DNA from: Flavobacteriaceae bacterium S0862
Lineage (GTDB): Bacteria; Bacteroidota; Bacteroidia; Flavobacteriales; Flavobacteriaceae
Assembly (NCBI GenBank): GCA_023015825.1
Contig: JALKAW010000010.1
Span: forward strand, 1-64,000
DNA length: 64,000 nucleotides
Direction: 5' to 3'
The notes beneath the pieces are model-generated. The model was not told where the DNA came from and searched no databases. It worked only from the letters and a program-made list of their open reading frames with translations. The position numbers were made by a program, and so were the translations under genes. Below, piece after piece: positions 17,301 to 25,001 of this stretch (within the stretch, counting starts at the first letter, position 1; each line of letters begins with the position of its first letter).

Positions 17301-19019
17301 ATGCTTAAGAAAGTTTTTCCTTTTCTTACCTGGTTACCAACAGCAAAACACACCCTTAAAGATGATATTATTGCTGGTATTACTGGAACAATAATTGTTA
17401 TTCCACAAGCAGTGGCTTTTGCGATGATAGCAGGTTTACCTCCAATTTATGGGTTTTATACAGCAATGATAACACCTATAATTGCTGCATTATTTGGATC
17501 GTCCTACCATCTAATTTCTGGACCAACAACAGCTATTTCAATTGTTGTGTATTCTACATTAATCAAATTTGTGAATCCAGAAACCGATTTGGAAGGTTTC
17601 ATATCGTTAGCATTAGTATTAACTTTTTTAGCTGGTTTTTTTCAATTCGTAATGGGTTTACTGCGAATGGGAAAGCTAGTGAATTTTGTGTCACATTCTG
17701 TGATTATTGGGTTTACTGCAGGAGCAGGAATACTCATTGCTTTTAAACAATTAAAGCATGTTTTTGGTGTAGAAATTCCTCAGGGAAGCTCAATTATTGA
17801 CATTGTAGTTTATATAACTAACCATATTTCAGACACCAATTGGTATGTGTTTGCAGTAGCAACAGGAACTTTGCTCATTGCGCTTATAATCAAATTATTA
17901 ATTAAACCATTGTCTAGATATTATATGTTATTGGCAATGGTATTAGGAAGTGCATTGGCAATTTTTCTTGGAGGAGATGCAAATGGTATTGAAACCGTTG
18001 GGAAAATACCTTCAAATTTGCCGCCTTTTCAAGTTCCAGATTTCACTTTAAATAATATAAAGTTATTGAGTTCTGGAGCCATGGTTCTAGCCTTATTAGG
18101 CTTAATTGAAGCTGTTGCCATTGGTAGGGCAATTGCGCTACATACACACCAAAAAATTGATGGTAATCAAGAATTTATAGGTCAAGGACTATCAAATATG
18201 GTAGCTAGCTTTTTCTCGAGTTATGCTGGTTCAGGATCGTTCACAAGGTCTGGTGTTAATCATCAGGCTGGTGCTAAAACACCAATGTCTGCCATTTTTG
18301 CTTCAGTATTTTTAATGGTTGTTCTGTTGTTATTTGCCAAATATGCATCCTTTTTACCGAAAGCTGCCATGGGTGGAATAATTCTATTGGTTGGTTATAA
18401 TTTAATTGATTTTCATCATATAAAGCAAGTTTATAAAGCAAGTGGAAGAGAGTTGATTGTATTATTCATTACATTATTTGGAACGTTATTTTTCGATTTA
18501 GAATTTGCTTTGTTAGCTGGAATTTTAACATCATTCTTCTTTTATATGGAGAGAACCTCTAAACCAAATATTGCAGTTTTAGGAGCAGATAAAAACAAGC
18601 GACTTATTAACATAATAAGAGATGATGAAACTAAAGAATGTTCTAATTTAAAAATTGTTCGTATAGATGGATCGTTGTATTTTGGGTCGATAGAAAAAAT
18701 TTCTAATTATTTCTCTAAGCTTTACGAAGACAATCAAGTCCATTATGTTTTAATCGCTGCTGATGGTATTAATTTTATTGATTTAGCTGCTGCAGAGTGG
18801 TTGACAAATGAAATTAAGAAATGGCAAAAAAACCGAGGAGGTATTTATTTTGCTGGGTTAAAATTAGTGAGCCAGGATGTTTTGCAAAAAGGTGGTTTTA
18901 TGGAGAAAATAGGAAATAATATTTTCTTCGAAGAAAAGAAAGAAGCTATTCATGAAATTCATAAAAAAATAGACAGACCTTGCTTGGAAAAGGTCTTTGA
19001 TGAATGTAAAACCAGTTAA
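17301..19019 (+). CDS. SulP-family anion transporter with STAS domain (first copy)
   Basis: The 572-residue protein shows the SulP transmembrane core over about 1-400: DIIAGITGTIIVIPQAVAFA, GSSYHLISGPTTA and SYAGSGSFTRSGVNHQAGAK. A C-terminal STAS domain follows over ~430-555 (IVRIDGSLYFGS, AADGINFIDLAA). SulP proteins move sulfate and other anions, usually with protons or sodium. It follows the sulfite dehydrogenase by 67 bp with no box of its own, so readthrough is likely. In this setting, release of sulfate or balancing of sulfite and sulfate is plausible, but direction cannot be read from sequence. Confidence 0.85.
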   Translation: MLKKVFPFLTWLPTAKHTLKDDIIAGITGTIIVIPQAVAFAMIAGLPPIYGFYTAMITPIIAALFGSSYHLISGPTTAISIVVYSTLIKFVNPETDLEGFISLALVLTFLAGFFQFVMGLLRMGKLVNFVSHSVIIGFTAGAGILIAFKQLKHVFGVEIPQGSSIIDIVVYITNHISDTNWYVFAVATGTLLIALIIKLLIKPLSRYYMLLAMVLGSALAIFLGGDANGIETVGKIPSNLPPFQVPDFTLNNIKLLSSGAMVLALLGLIEAVAIGRAIALHTHQKIDGNQEFIGQGLSNMVASFFSSYAGSGSFTRSGVNHQAGAKTPMSAIFASVFLMVVLLLFAKYASFLPKAAMGGIILLVGYNLIDFHHIKQVYKASGRELIVLFITLFGTLFFDLEFALLAGILTSFFFYMERTSKPNIAVLGADKNKRLINIIRDDETKECSNLKIVRIDGSLYFGSIEKISNYFSKLYEDNQVHYVLIAADGINFIDLAAAEWLTNEIKKWQKNRGGIYFAGLKLVSQDVLQKGGFMEKIGNNIFFEEKKEAIHEIHKKIDRPCLEKVFDECKTS

Positions 19020-19032
19020 TGGTTCTCTCATT

Positions 19033-19075
19033 GTAATTATAGTTACATACAATAACACAACTTACACTATCTTTG
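19033..19075 (+). promoter_or_regulatory. Crp/Fnr-type box 3 with -7 element, before the second SulP gene
   Basis: GTAATTATAGTTAC (19033-19046) differs at one base from the palindrome. TATCTTTG at 19068-19075 is an exact -7 element. The centre-to-end distance is 35.5 bp. The -7 element overlaps a TTG at 19073, which therefore cannot be the start codon. Confidence 0.7.
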
Positions 19076-19093
19076 TTATTGCAAAATAATTGT

Positions 19094-20833
19094 ATGAATT
19101 TAAAATCTATTTTACCAATTTTTAGTTGGTTGCCAAATTATAAAAAAGAGTGGCTTAAAGGAGATATTAGTGCAGGTTTAACCGTAGGAGTGATGCTAAT
19201 TCCTCAAGGTATGGCGTATGCTTCTATTGCAGGATTACCAGCAGTTTATGGTTTGTATGCATCGATTGTTCCAATATTAATTTATGCTTTCTTAGGGACT
19301 TCAAGGCAGTTGGCAGTTGGTCCAGTTGCAATGGTATCTTTATTAACGGCTACAGCAATTGGTTCTTTTCAAGGTTTATCTAATTCTGATTATATTTCTT
19401 ATGCTATTTTATTGGCATTGTTGGTTGGAGTAATTCAGTTTTTGCTGGGTGCTTTTAGGTTAGGTTTTTTTGTAAATTTCCTGTCACATCCTGTTGTTAG
19501 CGGATTTACATCAGCTGCAGCATTAATAATTGGTTTAAGTCAATTAAAACATTTATTGGGAGTAAATATTCCTAGAAGTCATCACGTGCATGAAATTATT
19601 TTGAATGCTGTAGATAAATTCAACGAAATAAATTGGATTGCTCTTATAATTGGTTTGGCAGGAATCTTTATCATAATCATTTCAAAAAAAATAAAGAAAT
19701 CTTTACCAGGACAATTGTTTGCTGTGATATTTGGTATTCTAGCAGTTACATTGTTTGGTTTAGGAAATGGGAGTACTACTGTTGATATTGTAAAGGATAT
19801 TCCAAATTCTTTGCCAAGTTTTGTATTTCCAACTTTTAGTATGGAAATTATCCAGTTATTATTACCTATGGCTTTAACGATTTCACTTATAAGTTTCATG
19901 GAGAGTATAGCCGTTGCTAAAGCAATTCAAACAAAACACAGAGATTATAAAGTAGAGCCAAACCAAGAACTTATTTCATTAGGTTTGGCTAATGTATTTG
20001 GTTCGTTCTTTCAGTCATATCCAACAACTGGCGGATTTTCTAGAACAGCGGTAAATGACCAAGCTGGAGCCAAAACAGGATTGGCTTCAATTATTAGCGC
20101 TACACTCATAATTATAACTTTATTATTCTTAACACCTTATTTTTACAATCTTCCAAAAGCTATTTTAGCATCGGTTATTATGGTAGCTGTTTTTGGATTA
20201 ATTGATTATAAAGAAGCCATTCATTTGTTTAAGAGCAACATTACCGATTTTTGGATGCTCATTGCTACGTTTGTTTCAACATTGGCTTTTGGTGTAGAAA
20301 TTGGTATTGGTTTAGGAGTTATTTTATCATTAGCAATGGTTTTATTCCAAACTACGAGACCTCATACAGCAAGACTAGCTAAAGTGCCTAATACTCATTT
20401 TTATAGAAATATTGAACGTTTTTCTGATTTAGAGATTAATGAAGAGATATTAATTTATCGTTTTGATGCTCAAATATTCTTTGCAAACACAAACTTTTTT
20501 AAAGATAAATTGTATGAGTATGAGAGATTGAAAAAGAAAAATCTTAAGCTATTAATAATTGATGGGGAAAGCATAAACAATATTGATAGTACAGCTATTC
20601 ATGCGTTTGAAGAAATTGTTTCTGATTTTAATTCGCGAAATATAACAGTTTATTTTACTGGAATTAAAGGGCCAGTACGAGATAAATTGTTGAAATCTGG
20701 ATTTTTGAAAAAAGCAAATCCAGATCATTTTTTCATGAGTATTCAAGAAGCTGTAGATTATTTTGAAACAGATAAGAAAAAAGAAATTGTTGATAATAAT
20801 TTTAGACAATATATAAATCAAACCAATAAATAG
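19094..20833 (+). CDS. SulP-family anion transporter with STAS domain (second copy)
   Basis: The start is taken as the ATG at 19094, because the longer frame from a TTG at 19073 begins inside the -7 promoter element. This gives 579 residues. The SulP core is clear (DISAGLTVGVMLIPQGMAYA, GTSRQLAVGPVAMVS, TTGGFSRTAVNDQAGAK), followed by a STAS domain from about residue 440 (LIIDGESINNIDSTAIHAF). It is a divergent paralogue of the preceding gene and has its own box 3 promoter, while the first copy appears to be read from upstream. The two may differ in substrate or direction. Confidence 0.85.
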   Translation: MNLKSILPIFSWLPNYKKEWLKGDISAGLTVGVMLIPQGMAYASIAGLPAVYGLYASIVPILIYAFLGTSRQLAVGPVAMVSLLTATAIGSFQGLSNSDYISYAILLALLVGVIQFLLGAFRLGFFVNFLSHPVVSGFTSAAALIIGLSQLKHLLGVNIPRSHHVHEIILNAVDKFNEINWIALIIGLAGIFIIIISKKIKKSLPGQLFAVIFGILAVTLFGLGNGSTTVDIVKDIPNSLPSFVFPTFSMEIIQLLLPMALTISLISFMESIAVAKAIQTKHRDYKVEPNQELISLGLANVFGSFFQSYPTTGGFSRTAVNDQAGAKTGLASIISATLIIITLLFLTPYFYNLPKAILASVIMVAVFGLIDYKEAIHLFKSNITDFWMLIATFVSTLAFGVEIGIGLGVILSLAMVLFQTTRPHTARLAKVPNTHFYRNIERFSDLEINEEILIYRFDAQIFFANTNFFKDKLYEYERLKKKNLKLLIIDGESINNIDSTAIHAFEEIVSDFNSRNITVYFTGIKGPVRDKLLKSGFLKKANPDHFFMSIQEAVDYFETDKKKEIVDNNFRQYINQTNK

Positions 20834-20848
20834 AGTTATATTAATTGT

Positions 20849-20892
20849 GTAACTCAAGTTACAATAGTTGGCGTAATTTTTGATTAAATTTA
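20849..20892 (+). promoter_or_regulatory. Crp/Fnr-type box 4 with -7 element, before the persulfide dioxygenase gene
   Basis: GTAACTCAAGTTAC (20849-20862) is a perfect palindrome in its arms. TAAATTTA (20885-20892) is a -7-like element with A for the last G. The centre-to-end distance is 36.5 bp, identical to most other copies. Confidence 0.75.
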
Positions 20893-20929
20893 GCTACTAA
20901 ATAATTATGAATCAATAAAATAAAATAAT

Positions 20930-22351
20930 ATGAAAGTAGAACAATTGTTTACTGGGTGCCTTGCCGAAATGGCCTATTATATAGAGTCAAATGGTGAAGC
21001 TGCTGTTATTGATCCTTTAAGAGAAACAGAGCCATATCTAAGAATGGCTGAAGCTGATGGAGCCAAAATAAAGTACATTTTCTTAACACATTTTCATGCC
21101 GATTTTGTGTCTGGGCAATATGATTTAGCTCAAAAAACTGGAGCCAAAATTATATTTGGACCAAATGCGACTGCCGACTACGATATTTACAATGGTAAGG
21201 ACGGTGAAGAATTCCCAATAGGTGGAGGAAAAATTACTTTGCTTCATACACCTGGACATACTATGGAATCGTCTTCATATTTAATTACTGATGAAGAAGG
21301 CAACACACCTTACGTATGTACTGGTGACTGTTTATTTATTGGTGATGTTGGACGTCCAGATTTGGCTGTTAAGCAAGGAAAATTAACAGAAAAAGATTTA
21401 GCAAGTCATTTATTTGACTCTTTGAGAAATAAAATAATGACTCTACCAGATGATATTATCGTCTATCCTAATCATGGAGCAGGATCTGCTTGTGGTAAAA
21501 ACATGAGTAGCGAAACTTTTGATACTCTTGGAAATCAAAAGAAAACAAATTATGCCCTTAGAGCAGATATGACAAGAGAAGAATTTATTGAGGAGGTAAC
21601 AACAGGTTTAAAGCCACCACCACAATATTTTCCAAACAATGTGCGTATGAACAAATCTGTTAATACTAGTATTGATAAAATCTTGCATAGAGGAACAACA
21701 CCTTTAGATCCTGCGACGTTTAAAGAAATGAGCGAGCAGAAAGATATACTTGTAGTAGATACACGCTCAAAACAATCTTATACTGAAGAAGGTACAGTTC
21801 CTGGAGCTTGGTATATTGGTATCGATGGTAGTTTTGCACCATGGGTAGGCGCGTTGATTAAAGATATTAATCAGAAAATCATTTTCATTGCTGATGATGA
21901 GTTACGTGTAAACGAAATAGTAACACGTTTTTCTAGAGTTGGTTACGATAATACATTAGGTTACTTGAATGGAGGAATCCAAGATTGGAAAGCCTATGGA
22001 TATGAAGTGGATAAAATTGGCTCTATTTCTGCACATACATTTGCAGAAAAATTAGTAAAAGGAGAAATGGAAAAGCCTGTCGATGTTCGTAAAGAATCAG
22101 AATACTTATCAGAGCATGTAAAAGGAGTTGAAAACTTCCCATTAGATTTTATACATCAAAACTTTGCAGAAATTGATCCTAATAAGGAGTATTTCTTGCA
22201 CTGTGCAAGTGGTTATCGTTCTTTAGTGGCAGCTTCAATTTTTAAAGCTAATGGTGTTGAGAAAGTTACTGACGTAAGAGGAGGATTTAAAGATTTAAAA
22301 GAAACAGATGCCCCTATGACAGATTATGTTTGTCCAACTACTTTATTGTAG
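20930..22351 (+). CDS. Metallo-beta-lactamase-fold persulfide dioxygenase fused to two rhodanese domains
   Basis: This 473-residue protein begins with an ETHE1-like metallo-beta-lactamase domain (1-~245). It shows His54, His56 and Asp58 (THFHADFVSG), His110 (HTPGH) and a CTGDCLFIGDVGRPD loop supplying the metal-binding Asp. The residue after Asp58 is Phe where many relatives have His; iron-dependent members do not need that ligand. A first rhodanese domain (~262-360) lacks the active cysteine. The second (~370-465) has Cys425 in HCASGYRS. Family members oxidise glutathione or low-molecular-weight persulfide to sulfite, and the rhodanese moves sulfane sulfur. It would act between the quinone oxidoreductase and the sulfite dehydrogenase of this island. 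Confidence 0.88.
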   Translation: MKVEQLFTGCLAEMAYYIESNGEAAVIDPLRETEPYLRMAEADGAKIKYIFLTHFHADFVSGQYDLAQKTGAKIIFGPNATADYDIYNGKDGEEFPIGGGKITLLHTPGHTMESSSYLITDEEGNTPYVCTGDCLFIGDVGRPDLAVKQGKLTEKDLASHLFDSLRNKIMTLPDDIIVYPNHGAGSACGKNMSSETFDTLGNQKKTNYALRADMTREEFIEEVTTGLKPPPQYFPNNVRMNKSVNTSIDKILHRGTTPLDPATFKEMSEQKDILVVDTRSKQSYTEEGTVPGAWYIGIDGSFAPWVGALIKDINQKIIFIADDELRVNEIVTRFSRVGYDNTLGYLNGGIQDWKAYGYEVDKIGSISAHTFAEKLVKGEMEKPVDVRKESEYLSEHVKGVENFPLDFIHQNFAEIDPNKEYFLHCASGYRSLVAASIFKANGVEKVTDVRGGFKDLKETDAPMTDYVCPTTLL

Positions 22352-22377
22352 AATTTAATAAATTATTTTAATAAAAA

Positions 22378-22404
22378 AGAGTAGCTTTTAGCTGCTCTTT
22401 TTTT
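22378..22404 (+). terminator. Intrinsic terminator of the persulfide dioxygenase gene
   Basis: AGAGTAGC (22378-22385) pairs with GCTGCTCT (22391-22398) with one wobble, around a TTTTA loop, then a run of T. Box 5 begins 12 bp later. Confidence 0.8.
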
Positions 22405-22415
22405 ATGTGCTTTTT

Positions 22416-22459
22416 GTAACTAATGTTACTTCAAAATATAAGATTATGCTTTAATTTTA
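22416..22459 (+). promoter_or_regulatory. Crp/Fnr-type box 5 with -7 element, before cytochrome c and thioredoxin
   Basis: GTAACTAATGTTAC (22416-22429) is followed by TAATTTTA (22452-22459). The centre-to-end distance is 36.5 bp. It lies directly after the terminator of the preceding gene. Confidence 0.75.
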
Positions 22460-22509
22460 ATACTAAATTAAGCGCACTGTTATAAAGCGTTTTTCTAGAT
22501 AAAATAACC

Positions 22510-23019
22510 ATGAAAAGCACAGTTAAAATCCTTGTCATTTCAATAATTACATTAATTCTAGCCACCTTGTTTTTTAGCTTTATTATACTAAAGCCTAATT
22601 ACGAGAATATAACTTTAGTCGAAAATAATGAGCATCCTGGAAAAAAACTAATGGAAACTAATTGTTACGTATGTCATAACCCTGTGACCTCACACGATAA
22701 TAGATTAGCTCCTCCAATGATTGCTGTTAAGAAACATTATAAAAAAGAGAATACCACTAAGAAAGAGTTTATTGATAATTTTAAGAAATGGGTTAAGGCT
22801 CCTTCAGAAGAAATATCAAAAATGCCTGGAGCTATTAGGAATTTTGGAATAATGCCTTATGCACCTTATGTGGAAAAGGATATAGAACAAATTGCCGATT
22901 ATATATATGATAATGATATAGAACAACCAGAATGGTTTGAAGAGCATTATCAAAAAGGAAAGAAAAATGGTATGGGTAAAGGTAAAGGTATGGGGAAAGG
23001 AAAAAATAAAAACGAATGA
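22510..23019 (+). CDS. Membrane-anchored monohaem cytochrome c with Gly/Lys-rich tail
   Basis: The 169-residue protein has an N-terminal membrane anchor (about 5-27) and one haem-binding site, Cys52-x-x-Cys55-His56 (NCYVCHNP). A possible distal Met lies in NFGIMPYAP. The last ~20 residues are repeated Gly/Lys/Met (GMGKGKGMGKGK), giving a basic tail. In a sulfur-oxidation setting it may accept electrons from an oxidoreductase in the periplasm. Its last codons overlap the thioredoxin start (ATGA at 23016-23019), so the two are translated together. Confidence 0.8.
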   Translation: MKSTVKILVISIITLILATLFFSFIILKPNYENITLVENNEHPGKKLMETNCYVCHNPVTSHDNRLAPPMIAVKKHYKKENTTKKEFIDNFKKWVKAPSEEISKMPGAIRNFGIMPYAPYVEKDIEQIADYIYDNDIEQPEWFEEHYQKGKKNGMGKGKGMGKGKNKNE

Positions 23020-23312
23020 GTTCATTTAAAGAAATAATAAATAAACCTATTCCAGTATTAGTAGATTTTCATGCAGAATGGTGTGGACCTTGTCAGGTAA
23101 TGGGGCCTATATTAAAGGAAGTTAAAGACCAATTAAATGACATAGTATCTATTGTGAAAATTAATGTAGATAAAAACCCAGCATTATTAGGAAAATATCA
23201 GGTGAGAGGTTTACCAACATTTATAATTTTTAAAGAAGGGCAATTAGTATGGCGTCAATCTGGTATTGTTAAAAAAGAAGAGTTAATAAACATAATTAAT
23301 AAATTTAGTTAG
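23016..23312 (+). CDS. Thioredoxin, cytoplasmic
   Basis: The 98-residue protein has the active site WCGPC at 22-26 (DFHAEWCGPCQVMGP), the cis-Pro loop RGLPTFIIF and no signal peptide. The start overlaps the cytochrome c stop by 4 bp. Thioredoxin here could reduce the rhodanese or dioxygenase persulfides, or serve as sulfane-sulfur acceptor. This role is inferred from the operon. A strong terminator follows. Confidence 0.9.
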   Translation: MSSFKEIINKPIPVLVDFHAEWCGPCQVMGPILKEVKDQLNDIVSIVKINVDKNPALLGKYQVRGLPTFIIFKEGQLVWRQSGIVKKEELINIINKFS

Positions 23313-23350
23313 TATCGATTTTTAATGTTCACTGTGTTTATTGATTTCTA

Positions 23351-23377
23351 AGGCAGCTTTTTAAGCTGCCTTTTTTT
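23351..23377 (+). terminator. Intrinsic terminator after thioredoxin
   Basis: AGGCAGCTT (23351-23359) pairs perfectly with AAGCTGCCT (23363-23371) across a 3-base loop and is followed by T7. The next box begins at the very next base. Confidence 0.9.
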
Positions 23378-23421
23378 GTAACTAAGGTTACAGGTATTTT
23401 AGAAAATAGAAGTTAATTTTA
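23378..23421 (+). promoter_or_regulatory. Crp/Fnr-type box 6 with -7 element, before the sulfide:quinone oxidoreductase
   Basis: GTAACTAAGGTTAC (23378-23391) starts immediately after the T run of the preceding terminator. TAATTTTA follows at 23414-23421. The centre-to-end distance is 36.5 bp. Confidence 0.75.
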
Positions 23422-23461
23422 GTCAATTAATAATCAAGTACTTCTAACTAAATTGTTTTTT

Positions 23462-24772
23462 ATGAAAACTCACTATCAAGTATTAATAATTGGAGGAGGC
23501 ACAGCAGGAATTATGGTTGCTTCCCAATTAAAAAGAAAAAACGCAAATCTAGAAATAGGTTTAATAGAGCCATCCGACAAGCATTATTACCAACCAGCTT
23601 GGACATTGGTTGGGGCCAATACCTATAAGTTTAAAGATACTGTGAGACCAATGACATCATTAATTCCAAAAGGTGTTGAATGGATTAAAGAATATGCAGA
23701 CGTATTTAAACCAGAACAAAACAGTGTAATTACTAAAAATGGCACTGAATTCACCTATGATTATCTTGTGGTTGTACCAGGATTAAAAATTGCACCAGAA
23801 TTGGTTGAAGGGCTTACAGAAGCAATGGAAAAAGGCGTTGTATGTAGTAACTATACAGATCCAAACCATACTTGGGAAACTTTGAAGAACTTTAAAGGAG
23901 GTACAGCTTTATTTACGCAACCTATAACACCTATTAAATGTGGAGGAGCACCTCAAAAAATAATGTATTTAGCAGATGATTATTTTAGAAAAACTGGAGT
24001 CAGAAAAAAATCAGATATAGTATTTGCACTACCAAGTGGTTCTATTTTTGGAGTAAAAATTATTGCTGATACACTTATGAATGTAGTAGACAGAAAAGAT
24101 ATCAATGTGCGTTTCTTTCATAAGTTGGTTAAAGTTGATGCAGATAAAAAAATTGCATGGTACGAAATAGATAAAGATTTAACAGCTGGTGGTTGTGTAA
24201 CTATCGCCGATGGTGATGTGGCTTCGTTAGACAGAGATATTCAGTATTACTACAAAGACGTAAAAGTAACTAGAGAAGGAGATCGTTTTGGGATTCATTT
24301 CGACATGATGCATTTGGCACCACCACAATGTGCGCCAGATTTTATTAGAAACTCACCTTTAGCTGCAGAAACGGGTTGGGTTTCTGTAGATCCTAAAACT
24401 ACGCAGCATACCAAATATTCTAATATTTTTAGTCTTGGAGATGTATCTAATTTACCTACCTCTAAAACAGGAGCAGCTATTAGAAAGCAAGTTCCAGTAA
24501 CTGTTGCAAATATTTTAAAATTGATAGAAGTAGAGGGGTTGTCCTCAAAGGAATATAATGGGTATACCTCATGTCCATTAGTTACAGGTTATGGTAAAAT
24601 GGTGTTAGCAGAATTTGACTATGATAAGAATTTTGAACCAGACCCTAAGTTAAAAAAATTCCCAATGATGCTTAATGATTCTTCAAAAGAGCATTGGAGG
24701 TTATGGATGCTTAAAAAATATGGATTGCCATATTTATATTGGAACAAAATGATGAAAGGGATTGAAGTTTAA
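23462..24772 (+). CDS. sqr: Sulfide:quinone oxidoreductase, type II (SQOR-like)
   Basis: The ATG at 23462 is preferred over a TTG nine bases earlier; it gives 436 residues with the FAD-binding motif GGGTAG at 11-16. Cys160 in PIKCGGAPQK and Cys371 in TSCPLVTGYGKM match the catalytic pair of type II SQR, including mitochondrial SQOR; Cys128 and Cys290 are also present. LGDVSNLPTSKTGAAI is the second FAD contact. The enzyme oxidises sulfide at the membrane, passes electrons to quinone and releases sulfane sulfur to an acceptor. This feeds the persulfide dioxygenase encoded upstream. It has its own box 6 promoter. Confidence 0.9.
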   Translation: MKTHYQVLIIGGGTAGIMVASQLKRKNANLEIGLIEPSDKHYYQPAWTLVGANTYKFKDTVRPMTSLIPKGVEWIKEYADVFKPEQNSVITKNGTEFTYDYLVVVPGLKIAPELVEGLTEAMEKGVVCSNYTDPNHTWETLKNFKGGTALFTQPITPIKCGGAPQKIMYLADDYFRKTGVRKKSDIVFALPSGSIFGVKIIADTLMNVVDRKDINVRFFHKLVKVDADKKIAWYEIDKDLTAGGCVTIADGDVASLDRDIQYYYKDVKVTREGDRFGIHFDMMHLAPPQCAPDFIRNSPLAAETGWVSVDPKTTQHTKYSNIFSLGDVSNLPTSKTGAAIRKQVPVTVANILKLIEVEGLSSKEYNGYTSCPLVTGYGKMVLAEFDYDKNFEPDPKLKKFPMMLNDSSKEHWRLWMLKKYGLPYLYWNKMMKGIEV

Positions 24773-24785
24773 ATTTGACTTTAGT

Positions 24786-24829
24786 GTAACAAGAGTTACT
24801 CATGGTGTTTACTTATTTAAGTAATTTTA
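24786..24829 (+). promoter_or_regulatory. Crp/Fnr-type box 7 with -7 element, no gene behind it
   Basis: GTAACAAGAGTTAC (24786-24799) has both arms perfect. TAATTTTA (24822-24829) is placed with the same 36.5-bp centre-to-end distance as boxes 2, 4, 5 and 6. The next ~100 bp have no ATG and end in an intrinsic terminator. Confidence 0.75.
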
Positions 24830-24834
24830 CCAAG

Positions 24835-24932
24835 CATAAAGTTCACTTTTTTGCACCAAATCAATTTAAATAAGACATAGTTTCGTTTAGAATTGATTAA
24901 TAGTTGAGCCCAAGGAAACTTGGGCTTTTTTT
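24835..24932 (+). ncRNA. Candidate Crp/Fnr-activated small RNA
   Basis: The proposed transcript of roughly 95-98 nt runs from about 6 bp after the box 7 -7 element to the T run at 24926-24932. It contains no ATG. It ends in a strong intrinsic terminator: AGCCCAAG (24907-24914), GAAA loop, CTTGGGCT (24919-24926), then T7. The arrangement resembles E. coli FnrS, a small RNA activated by FNR, but no sequence likeness is claimed. The alternative is that the terminator belongs to the oxidoreductase gene and box 7 is a relic. The 5' end is estimated, not measured. Confidence 0.5.
24907..24932 (+). terminator. Intrinsic terminator of the candidate small RNA
   Basis: The 8-bp stem 24907-24914 with 24919-24926 is closed by a GAAA loop and followed by seven T. 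It lies 135 bp after the oxidoreductase stop. Confidence 0.9.
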
Positions 24933-24976
24933 GTGATAAAAGTCATAAAATATTAATCATATTACATATATTTTTG
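24933..24976 (+). promoter_or_regulatory. Variant box GTGAT-N4-GTCAT with -7 element
   Basis: GTGATAAAAGTCAT (24933-24946) has the same 5-4-5 layout as the island boxes but with G/T and C/T changes in both arms. TATTTTTG (24969-24976) is an exact -7 element. The centre-to-end distance is again 36.5 bp. It may bind another Crp/Fnr paralogue (compare E. coli FNR TTGAT-N4-ATCAA). Confidence 0.5.
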
Positions 24977-25001
24977 AACAATAACAGTAACAATTTAAGA
25001 T

